A DNA stretch of 64,000 bases from Botrytis cinerea B05.10 (lineage: Eukaryota; Ascomycota; Leotiomycetes; Helotiales; Sclerotiniaceae), in contig NC_037325.1 of NCBI RefSeq assembly GCF_000143535.2, forward strand, positions 868,001 through 932,000, written 5' to 3'. Positions 1-12,156 of this stretch are shown one piece after another (within the stretch, counting starts at the first letter, position 1; each line of letters starts with the position of its first letter). Below the pieces are notes generated by a model. That model saw nothing but the letters and a program-made list of their open reading frames with translations. It was not told where the DNA came from and searched no databases. A program made the translations under genes and the position numbers.

Positions 1-3000
1 AATGTTAAGATAATTGTTGGGTATGATACAGTCCACCCCGCAGTCTGTGGGGTTGTTAGCGCTGTGTGATTGGTGTGTGGATGATCACAAGGGGTGGGAG
101 CTGGACGGCTGTTATGTCATTGTGCTTATGTAATGGTAACCTCTCACTGCATTCCAATTTCCCTACACAATCGCTTCCCGGTGAGCTATTCGGTTATGGT
201 CATTTGACAGACTCGGGCATGGGAATATTTAAAAAGATGTTCAGACGACATCAGCACCATCAAAATTGAAGAGTGAATGCAATGGGATTATAGGGATTAA
301 GAACATGATCATTGAAACCTCTGGATTCACAACATAATCCCTCATTGTCGATTCGAGCTTGTGGATCCCACAAGTGTGCTACTCGGGAATCGCTCGTTGG
401 AGCACTGCATCTCGATATCCAGCGAGGATCATGCTCACGGAATATCTACTAAATAGTTAGTTCAAACGGATTTACAGTTAAATACGTTGTTTGTGTAATA
501 AGATTTTCCCTGTCAGTTCATTTCCGTGGTGACATCATGATACAGCGCCATCTACTCAACCAATCTTCTCCGCCTACATTGTCAGTATTAAAACGGCACA
601 CGAGGCAGCGTCTTGAAGGACCTCGCACAGTCAATCCGTCATGTCCCGGTTGTTTTGACTATTTTATCCCGCCAGTAGCCCGTTACTGTAAACTCAATCT
701 GAGTTCATACATATGACCATAGTCACACAACAAATGAAGCTTACCCGTTCGATGTCTCTGTCGGATAGTCCTGTGGTGCTATGCTCTTTGGGTTGAGATA
801 CCCCTTCGAGGTTGAATCATCACAGAAATCCTTGGAAGTTAAAGGAGGTTTTTAGAATTGCGAGAAATATGGGAATATGCTGGTATGAGCTTCCGCACTT
901 ATACTTTATGCTGGTAAACTCATTTCATATGTCTGCTAGAATAATACACTATCACCGCGCCTAATTTTTCGTAACGCGGCTCATGTCTACAAAAACACAT
1001 GTGTCAGAAAGTGTTCTTGCTACAATGTTTTGCCCAATATCCATTCACAAATTCTCTGTCAATGACAACAGATCGAAAAAGTCACTCATACTATGGGCTT
1101 CAACACAATCCGTACCCCTGACCTTCTTCTCACTATTCACGCACTTAAATCAGTATATTTGTCCCTCCCAGTTGCTCCTTATATTTCCCCCTCTCCCATC
1201 AATTGTGATACAAACATTTGCTTTCCCTTCTCACCCCTTTCGAAAATCAATATGCAGATGTATTGAACTCAACCCTCTTCATTGCTTTAATCTTGGTGTT
1301 AGAGCTTGTTTAACGAGAGAGGTAGTCTAGATGTGGGATATGATGTTGGTAGTTAAAGTTGTTTGAGTGTTTAAATTAGTGGGCCCAAAGCAGACAGGGA
1401 AGATAGGAATACAGGCTGCAGAGTAAATGATTTTTAGGAGGATTAATAAGGAACTGTTGCATTGAGGATTTGCTTCAACCGAAAATTGAAGTGAGGTTTG
1501 TCGTGAGGTGAAAAAGTTGAAGTAGGCGAATCTGGGTTTCTAGATTTCGCATGAATGATTCTGCTAGACTTGGCATCCATTTACGGAATAGTAAAATATT
1601 TGACTATTTCATTTAACTAATGACCTCAACTCAATAACTTCTCTCTGCTAATATCTCATATATGAAACACTTCTTTCCTACTCCCCATAATAAGTGCTAG
1701 TGAGTCCGTCTCATCTTAGTCCCAAGGAGAACAAATGGGGAGAGCATTGGAATACTTTTCCTCGAAGAAACCTCCAACAATTTTTTTCACAATGCCATCA
1801 GACAGGCATTCCAAAACGAAGTTTCTCAGAACAGCCAAATGGAACCCTCCATACTTCAAAAAAAAAAAAATCTCCCTATGCATCTCCAATACAGGGACAT
1901 CAGAAATACAAAAAATGACATCTACCTCGTTTTGTGTATCTTGTCTATCCATTAAGCCAGAAAGATGCGCAAAACGAGATAGGCAAATGATGTGAAGAAG
2001 TTCTAGACTATATCTCTCATAAACCTTTGTGCTTGTGGTTTGATCAAGTAAGTTTTCCTCAGTTGTAACAATTTATTGGTAAATACTGCAAAAGTTCTCT
2101 TAAATGATACTAGCTTGCTATGTATTGCATGCATTTAGATCAGGAAACAAACTCATAGATCTGTAGTATTTGTTTGGTCTCATTATGTGCCTTTGATAAT
2201 AGTTAGCGAGCCAAGCAGGCTTTCTTTGGTGGAAAGGTAACAAAAGACCTGATCATCAACCATATCTGATTTAGGAGGTGCTGTGTCAGACTAGGATGGC
2301 AATGGATAGCAAAAGCTCCTTGGTAAAATAATCATATCAACCTCTGCTCCAAAGCAAAGATCCACGGCATGGTTTCTTGACAAAAGCGCATATCTCTTTG
2401 GACTATGTGAAAGCAATATCATGAAGGGGTAGATTACACATTCACAGATTCAACTACAATAGGTTCTGACCCAGTTTACTCCTGTGAGCGACTGGACATT
2501 TCTCTTTCTCTTACACCCAAAGCTGTCTATCTGATCATTTCACATATTGCTGCCTCGAGGCACCCATGATGTCGCCGACTAAGCAGAGTCTCAAACATGA
2601 CTTGATATAGTAACTAGGGCAACTTTTTCCCTTGGACCTGATTTTGATTTTTCTTCCCACAACCTCTTCAATTACTTTTAAAGCACCAACCTTCTCAAAA
2701 TAATCTAAACTCTTCACTTGATCATCAACAACAACTCAAACTCAAAACACCATTTCTAATTGCTCCGTTGCTTTCGCATTTCATAATGCCTCAATTCGTC
2801 ATTGATATGCTATACACTGGCATAGCCGTAGCCACAGTTGTAAGCTTCCCTTTACCTCTCAAGATCGACAAGAAGCAGCCTTCTTACTCTGGCGGAGACC
2901 GCACCACTGTTCATTCAGTATTTGATGGTTTTCAATAAGGAATATATACTGATAAATGGGGTAGATGGCAGTGGGTTTTATAATATTCCCTCGATTGGTA

Positions 3001-4149
3001 GTTGCCTTCCTTAGGGGAGTAGTGGGAGCAACAATAAGAGTTCGTTTGCAATTTTAGTGGAGAGAGATTGTTGAGAATATGTAAGTGTTTTTAATCAATC
3101 TCCTTTGTACTTTTTGAGAACTTTGCGAGACCCAGAAACACAAAATACTCTCTTATAAACCAAGATCATTCTTATGTCTAACGATGAGGTTTTAGATCGT
3201 ACTTCGCACTGCCGCCAGGAAGCGCATCGAAAGCCACGAGATGGCATCTACTACACCTTGCAGTTCGATTGGTCAGTAATGTTTCTCAAAACTAAAGCCA
3301 AAAAGAAGCAATATGCTAACACCCTTCGAGGGCACAGAGACAAACAACAAAAGCACACACAACAAAGCCTCGCCGTATCGGCTGCAGCAAAGCACTCGAC
3401 CTTTTTCACTCGGCAGGCAAACACCAACGAGGCCCATTGACGTCAACAGGTGCGCTTTCGTGTATTCAATCGGATGGTAGCGAACAGTCGTGGTTCCTTC
3501 CTGGAAATGTCTTTCGTGGTAAGACATGATCCTTAGCCATTCATAATTCAAAGCTAATATCCTTACAGTTATACCGAAAGAGTGGAAAGGGATTCATTAG
3601 CATGAAAATACTTTTCCCACTATCGTTCAATCAAACCCCACCTCCCGCTTCAAGATTCCCTCGAGGATTCCCTTCTCAATTCTCCTTTCAATTCCAATTC
3701 CAAATTACAATCCAAAGATATCAATGATCAAGTGCAAGATGATTTAAAGGAAACAATTGATCGAGAACTACGCGACCGCAGCCAGTCAGTGCTTGTCTTT
3801 ATACATCGCTGCTGATGTGATTGATCGCGCACCAACTGAGCACGAAATAACTGGTTGAAGAGCTCCACATCAACCTCACTGGATCATTCCTGATTTCCTG
3901 GACTGTTTGTCTTCAGAGCTGCCCCATGAGAACAAAATTCCTCTTGAGCTCTACAATCGATTGCCATCAACAGCAAACAGAGTTTCAAGACATGCAACAT
4001 GCTTTCCGAAGAACTGGTCACTTCTTGTCTGCCCGTCATCGTGCCGCAACCTGTAGTAGAGAATACGCAGAGCTAAATTAACTACCCTGCATCTTCCTTG
4101 ACACCACGCTACTACTGAACGACTGCATGAGCGTCCGCAACATCTTTGA
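1..4149. other. Intergenic region without a recognisable gene
   Basis: No open frame here looks like a conserved protein. The longest frames (115 codons near 983-1330, about 90 near 3174-3551) are low-complexity or overlap on opposite strands, and none has a plausible intron-linked continuation. One small ORF (2786-2938) is listed separately. No tRNA, LTR or long repeat was seen by eye. Confidence 0.5.
2786..2938 (+). CDS. Possible small ORF, 50 aa
   Basis: An ATG at 2786 opens 50 codons to TAA at 2936-2938. The predicted peptide begins MPQFVIDMLYTG, has a short hydrophobic stretch (residues about 8-24), then a polar tail. It is preceded by a C/A/T-rich stretch resembling a fungal 5' UTR. 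A GTAAGC donor-like site lies inside (after the TV codons), so it could instead be the first exon of a spliced gene, but I found no convincing downstream exon. I do not recognise the product, and chance occurrence is quite possible. Confidence 0.2.
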   Translation: MPQFVIDMLYTGIAVATVVSFPLPLKIDKKQPSYSGGDRTTVHSVFDGFQ

Positions 4150-5889
4150 TGAAAATCTCCGATACACTGGCGGCAAAAGCAACTTTTCTACCTCACCAAA
4201 ACAGCACTTACTGTCAAGTCAGCTGCTTCCGAGCGCACAAAGGATGTTCGGAGGTCAACTCTGACCAAGGTCTGTTCTCAGAAAGACAGTTTGTGTCAAG
4301 ATCTAGTATCAAAGTTGAAGCATCTTTCCCTAAACGGAAGTACCGGAGACCGCGACTTGGCACTATTGTGGCAGGCAGAACCATATCGTGTGCCGAGAGG
4401 AGGGTCGATTGACAGACCAAGAAGATCTAATACAAAGCCAACTGATACCTCGTCGATCAAATAGAGCAAAAGCTTAAGCATGCAACATTCCAGCCGAAGT
4501 GCGGTCCTCAGTCCAAGCAGGCTACACTATTTGGGCAGCATAGCCTATGCAATAGGCAGCTGCCAAACCAAAAGCTGGAAATTCGAATTCCAGATACAAT
4601 CCGTTTAGTGATTCACGTAGGCCTAATCAAATTTGAACCGCTCAGAGATCCTCTTATTGGAGCTTGAGTAACGAATGCCACCATCAGCTGCGGCATAGAT
4701 TGCCAGCCGGTCCATCGTATGGTCCTACCTCGCCCCTTCACTCGCCAACTTCTCCAAATTACAGTCCATCTAGTCATACTATGCTAGATGGACTGAAGTT
4801 TGGTATTCTCAAATAAGACACTCTGGCTATGGAAAGCTGGCAAGAGGTCTAATTGGAGCCAGCACTTTGAAGGGAAGAAACTATAAAAGCAGGGATGTAA
4901 ATGAACCAACAGGCTATAAACCGACGGGGCTTTCGACCAATTTCATTGCTCCGGCACGTCAGCCCGTTGAATATCAACAGTAAACATGGCTAACAATTCA
5001 TGCAAGTTCGTAGGACCCGAGGAGCCCCGCAATTCACAGACCATGCTGAACTCCATCCGAATACTCTGATATTCCTTCCGCCGCCCAATCCCCTAATCTG
5101 GGTCACCAAGATAGCTTTGAAGCGATCGACCAACAGTACTGACCAATGCAACACCATCAAGACTCAAAACTCTGGAAAGTAATGTCTATCGGCAAATTAC
5201 ACCGTTGTTAGTGGGAAGTTCCAAGCACTTGCGGAAACGCAAGAAGAATGAGCGAAGCCCCTCAAGCAGATCCAAGCACAGGGGGCTTCAATACATTCTC
5301 ATTCTGCGGGTGCTTGGAACTTCCTGAGCCGGCACGTAATGCCGACAAAAATGCGGCTCTCAAGATAAGGTGGACCAACTTGGTCGATCTTTCCAGCGAA
5401 TGGGTCATACGTCTTCCCATTTGATGGTATCCTGATGCCAATGTCAATAGGGATAAGCCCAAGCTGCAGGATTCAACTCCTGTTCAGAAGTTATTATTTC
5501 TCCGGCTTTCAGCTGGTGTTCTAGTAACGCTTCTTGGCAATGCGAACAAAATCTTCCAGGATATCCTCAGCTTGGCGGGGGAAGAGGGTCCTCGATATCG
5601 CTACTGTAGCAAGGAAAGATGGTGGGTGGCCATATCCAAGCCAACCCAAAGCAACAACGAGTTTCGATTTCAGTACGTTTATTGCAGAACTCAGATCGAA
5701 CAAGCTCTATGTAAATTCAAAGTCAGTGAGGTAGTCTCTTCCAATTCTCACGTCAATTCCGTCGAGAATCTTTGTATGTCTGCAGAGGAGAGATCCACCC
5801 AAGTCAAACAACCTAAGCTAATACAACCAGAACAACGAGTGGCAGACGCGACTGGATACTGTGGTTACTTTAAGCATTCGCCTTTTTGA
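4150..5889 (+). pseudogene. Possible decayed protein-coding gene
   Basis: Three successive stretches on the plus strand read like protein but are broken by stops. Segment A (about 4150-4464) is an ATG-less open frame with an amphipathic, Lys/Leu-rich composition (contains SKLKHLSLNG) followed by a basic stretch (SIDRPRRSN), ending at TAG 4462-4464. Segment B (about 4612-4816) contains a Ser-Pro-Thr-Ser-Pro patch and ends at TAA 4814-4816. Segment C starts at ATG 5248 and stays in one frame to TGA at about 5889, except for one internal TGA at 5422-5424. Several stops fall where CGA or CAG/CAA would restore sense, as C-to-T mutation would produce. I cannot name a family, and a real gene with unrecognised introns is an alternative. 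Confidence 0.28.
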
Positions 5890-6623
5890 TACAAGTTCAC
5901 AGACTGGATCTCGCTAATGAGCATTCGTGCTTTGCATAGCTCCTCTCCCTTTCGGTGTGAATCTTCCTTCTAGAAATCCCAATACTAACATGAACTGGGG
6001 TTTTCAGCAGTGGGAATTTGACAAATCGCACCTATGTCTGGAAAATCGTGGAACGTGGTTTCGAGTTGCAATACAATTGCTCCACTCCAACTGCACTAGC
6101 AGCAGCTCCTTGCTCGAAAACTTTCATTTCGTCGTTGGCAGACTCCTGCCTCGCCAGTTATTTTGCGAGTCGTCTTGTCATCTTCCGTACGCCAATCGCC
6201 CTTCTCATATCCTTTTAGTGTTCACATCGAAAAGGGAAAGAGAGGCAATCTCGAACCAAAGGACCTTATGTATGTCAAATTTTGGGAGAAGCGAATACAG
6301 ATGCAAATACTAGTCATTGAGCTTTCGGATTTCCTTCTGATCCATCCTTCTTACTTGAAACGACGACAGATTTTGTTTACTTTAAAATTCCAACCGAATT
6401 GTGCTGTAAGTGAAAATTGAGTGAAAAGGATCATTTGAAAACAAGCTGACGATAATAGATCAAATTTCTTTTTTTTAAGGAAGACAAATTGCGATTTATT
6501 GGGAATCATTATACATGGAAGCAAAAGCTGCCGCCGTTGGTTTCGAAAACTCCTTTCATGTACATCACTAACGCCTCCCCAAACCTCATTTTTACGTGAC
6601 CTTGTCCATAAGCACCTGAAGGA

Positions 6624-7805
6624 TCAGAAAAATCTCCACCAGATGAAGATAATCATGAAAAGTCCTAGCCCACCAATTGGTCCATATTGCTTCAACATCA
6701 GTTCCCAGTTGATTCTTACGGCAGCTTTGCGGTATTTCTTGCTGTCTTCTCTCAATCTGCTGCTCACCTCACCCATACGCTCCAGGTTATCTCCTCTGTA
6801 GAGCAAGTCTTCAATATTCTTGGTCATAACCTTGGTAACATCTCGAAGTTCATCGTTAAGCTTGTCAAGATTCTGTGTTGCTCGTGTATCGGAATATGTG
6901 GATTTTGTCCGCGAAATGAACGTATCAAAATCCATGAAGGCATATGGCCGTAAAGTTGGTGAGTGTACTTGAGTGGCGGGGTATGTGGTGTTGAATTCGG
7001 TGGAAAGATCAGAGAGGTATGTGAATGCAAGCTTTCGTGGGTATGAGCGTTCGCAAATGCAGAGGAAAACGATGTCGTTGGCGATCATATAGCTGGGATC
7101 ATGTTAGAAAGGTATGTATGATATATCCACTTTGAACTTTAGTTGCTAATAGATCACAAGTAATAGAAAGGCAGATGGTAATTCTGTCTCTCCAGATTAT
7201 AGTCTAGAAAATTGCCAATTCGGATGCAGACTGCCGATAATCTCCTTCATTGCTCAGAACCAAAATCAGGAGATATGTTGAAGAGTTTCGTGGTGAAAAC
7301 AGTTGTTCGTATACCACTTGCGCATATTATTCGAAGCAAATTTCAGATCTGCGCTTGCAAATTCTCACTTTGCCATTCCGTTTTGTGAGACTGTATGCGC
7401 TTCTTGAAAGAAGTACCATGGTTCTCGGCCTTGTTGCATCCCCCAGTAACGGCTACAGAACCAACCAAAGACAAGATTCATCCAGATGGACCAAAAGATA
7501 TTGTGTTCTTGTACGTACTGCATAGTATATGGACCGCTATCGAGAGTTGCTTGATCGGCAGAATTTCGATTCATTTTTCGGAGCACCATCTTGACTTGTG
7601 ACTTGATCTCTGCAAGGGAAGTCTCAGTCTGAAAATCACCCAAGTCAGCTTCGTAACCCCCAACTTAAGAACAGCATGCGCACCTGCTCGTCGTCAACTG
7701 AGGCGCATAACATAAGACCTGTGTTGCGAGATTAGCCGCATTCTGCAAAGTGTCATCGAAAATCGCCATACCATCCAGCCTCGCGATTTGTGTGGATTTG
7801 ATCAT
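6624..7805 (-). CDS. sec22: R-SNARE Sec22, ER-Golgi vesicle fusion
   Basis: Sec22 is the R-SNARE of ER-Golgi transport, acting in anterograde and retrograde vesicle fusion. I place four exons on the minus strand: 7805-7772, 7718-7684, 7628-7519 and 7092-6624, all joined by GT-AG introns in consistent phase, giving 215 residues (yeast Sec22 is 214). The start MIKSTQIARLDGLMLCASVDDE is the family's longin-domain N terminus; the longin domain spans roughly residues 1-120 (with the conserved ERSYPRKLAFTYL). The SNARE motif covers about 128-188 with the zero-layer Arg in LLYRGDNL, and a C-terminal membrane anchor (GGLGLFMIIFIWW) ends the protein. It is divergent from the gene at 8465; the shared upstream region is about 660 bp. 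Nothing looks damaged. Confidence 0.95.
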
Positions 7806-8464
7806 CTTGTCTGGTTGTAGCTGGAGCTCCTCGAGGTATGTGTATCGAACTTATTAGGTGTTATTTAATACTTTATGAAATTAATACATGTATCGCAGAT
7901 CTTGTGCAGATCTTCACTTGATATTAGAAAGACCAGAGAAAGAAGACCTCAGAAAAGTACAGATCAAGAAATTTATCATTCAAAGAGGTGGAAGTGTTCA
8001 AAAGGAACTGGTTACTTCAATGGATTCCAAAGCTGTTCCAATTTCCATCATCCATGTCTAGAGCCCTGAGTCGGATTAACTCTCTCCGAAGACCGACATG
8101 ACACCTTCCCCCTTATAGCCCTTATCGCACGAGGCTACCAATGACGCACCAAGTGAGGAGGAGGCTACAACAGATATTTATTATATTCTCAAAAGAATAT
8201 TTTGGTGAGTTCTTGTTTTGTTCTCTTCAACTTTCAATTTCAAACAATCTTTTTCAGATCGGAAGTCTTTATATTGAAAAAGCCAATCGTTTCAGAAAGG
8301 AAACCCCTCTGTTCTCTAACCTTGACTCTATTCTTTCCTTCTTTTAAAGAGAGGATTATACTGCATTATCTGCTTGGCCAATTCTGCCACTTTTCTTTTC
8401 CTTTCTTTTCAGTTTCCTCAATCTCTACCACCACTTCCAAACCATTTGTGTTACCAATATTCTG
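7806..8464. other. Divergent intergenic region between sec22 and the 8465 gene
   Basis: About 660 bp separating two divergently transcribed genes. The stretch 8340-8464 is strongly pyrimidine-rich on the plus strand (runs of CTTTTC/TTCC), a usual feature of fungal core promoters and 5' UTRs just before the start codon. No other gene was seen. Confidence 0.6.
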
Positions 8465-9524
8465 ATGGCTTTACCTAGTGCGCCTCCTGTTCCGGAGACG
8501 GCAGCTCCACCGAGCTCGCCTGTTCTGGGCCCCGCGGATTCTGGAATTAATTCCCAGACCGCGGCGGCAGCGACATCGGTTCCGTTGTCAGAAGCTTCGC
8601 TCTCGGCTTATAACGAGGCGATTGGGGTGCTCGACCCAATCGCCCCGTATCAAACAGCAGCAAGACCAGTAAGTATACCCATATAATCACGTGTTCAAGA
8701 TCTAGACCTTGAGCTGACTTCTAAATTCAGGAGAGAGACCTGGCTCCTACTAGGGAAATGAGCCAATTTCCTGGAGAAAGACCACTCAGTGCTCACTTCA
8801 TGATCTCATCTTGCTCGGATAAAGCCTACGTTCCAACGCCATTCAACACCCCTCGCACCGCGTCTCGAAGAGAATCTCACCCTCATCTTGCACAAGCCTC
8901 CTCTCCTAGAAGAGAAGAAAAGCCAACTTTAAGAGGGGCAGCGCCTCGTCTCCGCGGCGGTGGTGGTGTAGGTGAAAATGAGAAGGTCTACCTTCGTGGG
9001 GGAGGCCCAAAGAAGAGACGTGGTGCTGCTGCTGGTAATGGTCGCAAGAAGCCAAAGCCTGACAAGTACGCGGATGTTGACCACTTGTTGTCCGACTTTA
9101 AATCACCTATCTTTCAAGAAGACGCTAATATCAAGGTAATGCTTCTAATTTCTTTTTGCCATATTATACTAACATTTGCCAGGCGGTTCTTACTCATCCA
9201 CTGACAAGGCAAACGATGACCGAGCAAAGTGAACCATACCCTTTCGATGAGATGACTGGAGATGAGATTGCAACTACTGTCGCAGACTTCAAGTCGGATG
9301 GTAGCTACGGAAGATTTGATCCTGACTGGATAGATCAAGCTATTAAAGCATCTCAAATCCGCGCATCTGGTGGCTATGATGCCTATCTAGACAGTCAATT
9401 CGCAGAAGACTGGGCTGAAGATGAAGAGGGAGTCTCAGATGAAGAAATGAAGGACCTTAATAGTAATGGCGGCGGCGGCGGCGGCGGTGAGACAAAGCCT
9501 GAGAAAGAAGATGAAAAGAATTAG
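8465..9524 (+). CDS. Hypothetical protein, 316 aa, RGG-containing and acidic tail
   Basis: Three exons (8465-8668, 8731-9135, 9183-9524) with canonical GTAAGT/GTAATG donors keep one frame and give 316 residues. The N terminus is Ala/Pro/Ser-rich (MALPSAPPVPETAAPPSSP). The middle has an Arg/Gly-rich stretch (RLRGGGGVG, YLRGGGPKKRRG) followed by a basic patch that could be a nuclear localisation signal. The more structured C-terminal part (about residues 185-285, including DEMTGDEIATTVADFKSDG and GYDAYLDSQFAEDW) is followed by an acidic tail with seven consecutive Gly from a GGC repeat at about 9468-9488. I do not recognise the family. RGG plus basic and acidic parts would suit a nucleic-acid-associated protein, but that is only inference. 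Confidence 0.75.
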
Positions 9525-10729
9525 CCGATGATTATCATCTGCTCTCGCGGTGTGACATTCTTTCGATACTTCCACCCATTATAAAAGCTCGCAAGCGTTC
9601 AACAATACCGATGACAAGAAACGATCACTTCTATCACCGTCGGAAATACTTCATTACACCTAATTCTAAACATGTTCAAAGGAACAAACGCCCTCATATC
9701 ACAACCCTTTACCACAATCATCCGAAGCCTTAGCTTCTCTACTGCATTCGGTTTTTCACAGCCAAACATCACGCAAATCTATGGTGCCCTCATTCCAGTT
9801 CAACTTTGTTTATTCTCAGATCAACGAATTTCATTGCGTTACCCGGCGTTCAATATGTCAGATTAGATACCCACTTGCACTTCTTGCTGTTGTTGGACAG
9901 CCTTTACAAAAGATACCTTTGATGAGTTTAATTTCAGGCTGACTCTAGGGCTAATTTGGCTGGATATTCAAAAGTCTCAATTCTAAGTTTATGCATGGGG
10001 TGTTTGTAATTTAAAGGGGATTTATTTAGCAGTTTGTGAGAAGCTTCAGCTACGAATCAGCTCAATGGAATTTTCGAATATCTGATAGGAAGTCAGGCAT
10101 TCATAACCAAGGGAAGGAATACATGAGCCTAGTATACCTGTTTACACTTGAAAAGCTCAATTAGTTGGTTCCAATTTCCCCTTAATATGTGTGGAGTCCC
10201 GGGATAAATAGAAACAAAAAGTTCTTAAATTAGGCTCCTTCTAGTTCCACTGTGAAATTACAAAATGAAATCGCAAAATTGCAAAAAATTAAACACAAAC
10301 TCCGACTGCTTTTTTCTCTCAAACATTTTTACATTCGCTGATTGCAAATGATGGCTCTTCGGACAAGGTCTTTAGGTCCTCTCTGCGAGACAGCCCTTTC
10401 GTTCTCATTTAGCACGCACAAAACCCAAAGCTTGTTTGATAAATGCGATGATGGCGAAGGAATGGCGATTTTTTTCACTTCACGCTTCGACCTGTGCTCC
10501 GTGGAGATACTGGCAGCGAGATGGAGTCTTGAAAGTTATCCATGCTGAGCTTCTGTGCTTATAATTGATGTTTTAATGTGCACAAAGTAAGGTATCATGG
10601 GGGTTTTCAATATGGACTTGTCTTGTTTCCACCACATCCCAGGTCGTCAGAGGTGGGTAGCTATCCTACCGAAAAGACAGCCAAAGAACCAGGCAAGTTC
10701 CCAAGCTACTCGGTCTTAGTGATAAAGCA
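9525..10729. other. Intergenic, convergent 3' ends
   Basis: This 1.2-kb region lies between the 3' ends of the plus-strand gene at 8465 and the minus-strand gene at 10730. Frames of 64-105 codons occur but show no protein-like features or splice partners. No RNA gene or repeat was seen. Confidence 0.55.
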
Positions 10730-11116
10730 TTATTTACCGGTTGTCATACCAAAGAACCCCCAAAGAGAAATGACCCCAGCACTAATTGTTCTAAAAGCAA
10801 CACTTCCTGGAACCCCGTGCTTCCAACAAACATACCCATCCACAAAGGCCAAATATCCCAAAGATGCAATCACAACATCCATCGCTTCGAAATGATCGCC
10901 GAAATACAAGCCCCATAGTGCCAAACCAACGACAGTAACGCGTGCCGAGCCGGATACCATCACGGGATGGGCAGGTTTGGAAACAGCAATCTTTTCATTG
11001 AAGCCGAATGTTCGGATGGCGTTTTCGGCGTTCCAGAGAGGTGCGGTGCCGCCTATGGTTATGATCGTGGCAAGCAGAAGAGGAGGAATGTGGCGGGGAA
11101 TGAAGTGCTCAAACAT
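10730..11116 (-). CDS. DUF4267-like small membrane protein, 128 aa
   Basis: A single-exon frame from ATG 11116 to TAA 10730. The protein has four hydrophobic segments, roughly residues 10-28 (PPLLLATIITIGG), 52-72 (VTVVGLALWGLYFG), 78-97 (MDVVIASLGYLAFVDGYVCW) and 107-124 (FRTISAGVISLWGFFG). The size, the four-helix layout and the order of motifs match fungal DUF4267 proteins, whose function is unknown; related fungal members are sometimes near secondary-metabolism genes, but none are here. The assignment rests on recalled family pattern rather than a search. A neighbouring convergent plus-strand gene lies 1.2 kb away. Confidence 0.72.
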   Translation of the reverse strand: MFEHFIPRHIPPLLLATIITIGGTAPLWNAENAIRTFGFNEKIAVSKPAHPVMVSGSARVTVVGLALWGLYFGDHFEAMDVVIASLGYLAFVDGYVCWKHGVPGSVAFRTISAGVISLWGFFGMTTGK

Positions 11117-12156
11117 GTTGAATTCGACGTTTGGTGAGTTTGACGATGTTGTGTGATGAGATGCTAGGATCGCTAAAGTAGGGATGCAGTTGCTTGATTT
11201 GTTGAAGATCTTTCAGGGAGAGAATGCAATCCTGATGATCTTGTGTATTTGGAATTGTGCTCTGAACTTCATATTAAGAAGAGATCCACACAAACAGATG
11301 TAAGATTGTTGTATTTTCAAATGTAAGCAAGTGGCGTAGCGCTTTTGTGCTTCACTCGATAGACATGCGCAGCTCACATTTTATGGGGAGTCGCTACCCC
11401 ACATTCATTCCAACGTCTGATGGTGGGAATCTGGTTCAACTACCAAAATTATATGGAAATGTTTGGAAATCTGATAGTTCATTTAATAAGAACCTGAGCA
11501 TAAATTAATGATATGTCAGATTTACGGTTCGGACAAATCTTCGCGACAGGCATACTAGTAATAACAAGATAACATCGTCTCTAGGCCTTGACTCGCTTGG
11601 CTATAGTATAAACTCTGTAGCATACCGGTTTTGTTTCATGCGGATCTCCCATGGAAGGAGTTCAAGGGTCTAGAGTGCAAAGATGGCACATCTAATCATG
11701 AAGATACTGCAAAAATGGGCGTCACTTCAATTCCCCGAAGTTACCGGTATGCTGAGAACTACCAATCAGTAAAATCTTCTTCCCTCAAAGTATACGAAGT
11801 TATTAGCATTAGAAGCCTTGTTTTTCTCTTTCCAAACTGGCACTTCTTTCTTAACATAATAAATGTTTGAGCTATGATGGACTAGCAGGTAACAAAAGCT
11901 CGGTTGAGCGAGATACCTCGGAACGGGAAACTTTCCCCGCGTTCTGAACAGGGGTTAAGTAGATCAGCGCATATAGCTTGATTACCTGCCTCCTTTTTCC
12001 CAACTTCAAAATATATGTTCCAAAGCAGAGAGAAAACATTTGGAATTACTGCACAATTCTTGAATTTTAGCCATTGTATTCTTTCTAATTCTTTCTAAAC
12101 AATTCATTACTTGAGATCTCACAAGGCCCGACCAATCAACAAACCTAGCCATCAGC
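11117..12156. other. Intergenic, divergent promoter region
   Basis: A 1.04-kb spacer upstream of both the DUF4267-like gene (-) and the enoyl isomerase gene (+). It contains one CCTCGG hexamer at 11916-11921, listed separately. No convincing coding frame was found; the 79-codon frame at 11631 is probably chance. Confidence 0.55.
11916..11921 (+). promoter_or_regulatory. CCTCGG hexamer, candidate fatty-acid response site
   Basis: CCTCGG lies 236 bp upstream of the enoyl isomerase ATG. In Aspergillus and Fusarium this hexamer is the site of the FarA/FarB (CTF1-type) regulators that switch on beta-oxidation and peroxisomal genes in response to fatty acids. One hexamer can occur by chance, so it is a candidate only. 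Confidence 0.3.

Noticed and set aside
4705..4776. Ser-Pro-Thr-Ser-Pro stretch resembling the RNA polymerase II CTD
   Set aside because: Only about two heptad-like units in a frame with stops soon after; no other RPB1 features nearby. Simple Pro/Ser-rich sequence is more likely.
5262..5462. Minus-strand frame with LTLASGYHQ, like a retrotransposon RT motif
   Set aside because: No catalytic D-D box or flanking RT motifs; it overlaps the more protein-like plus-strand frame starting at 5248.
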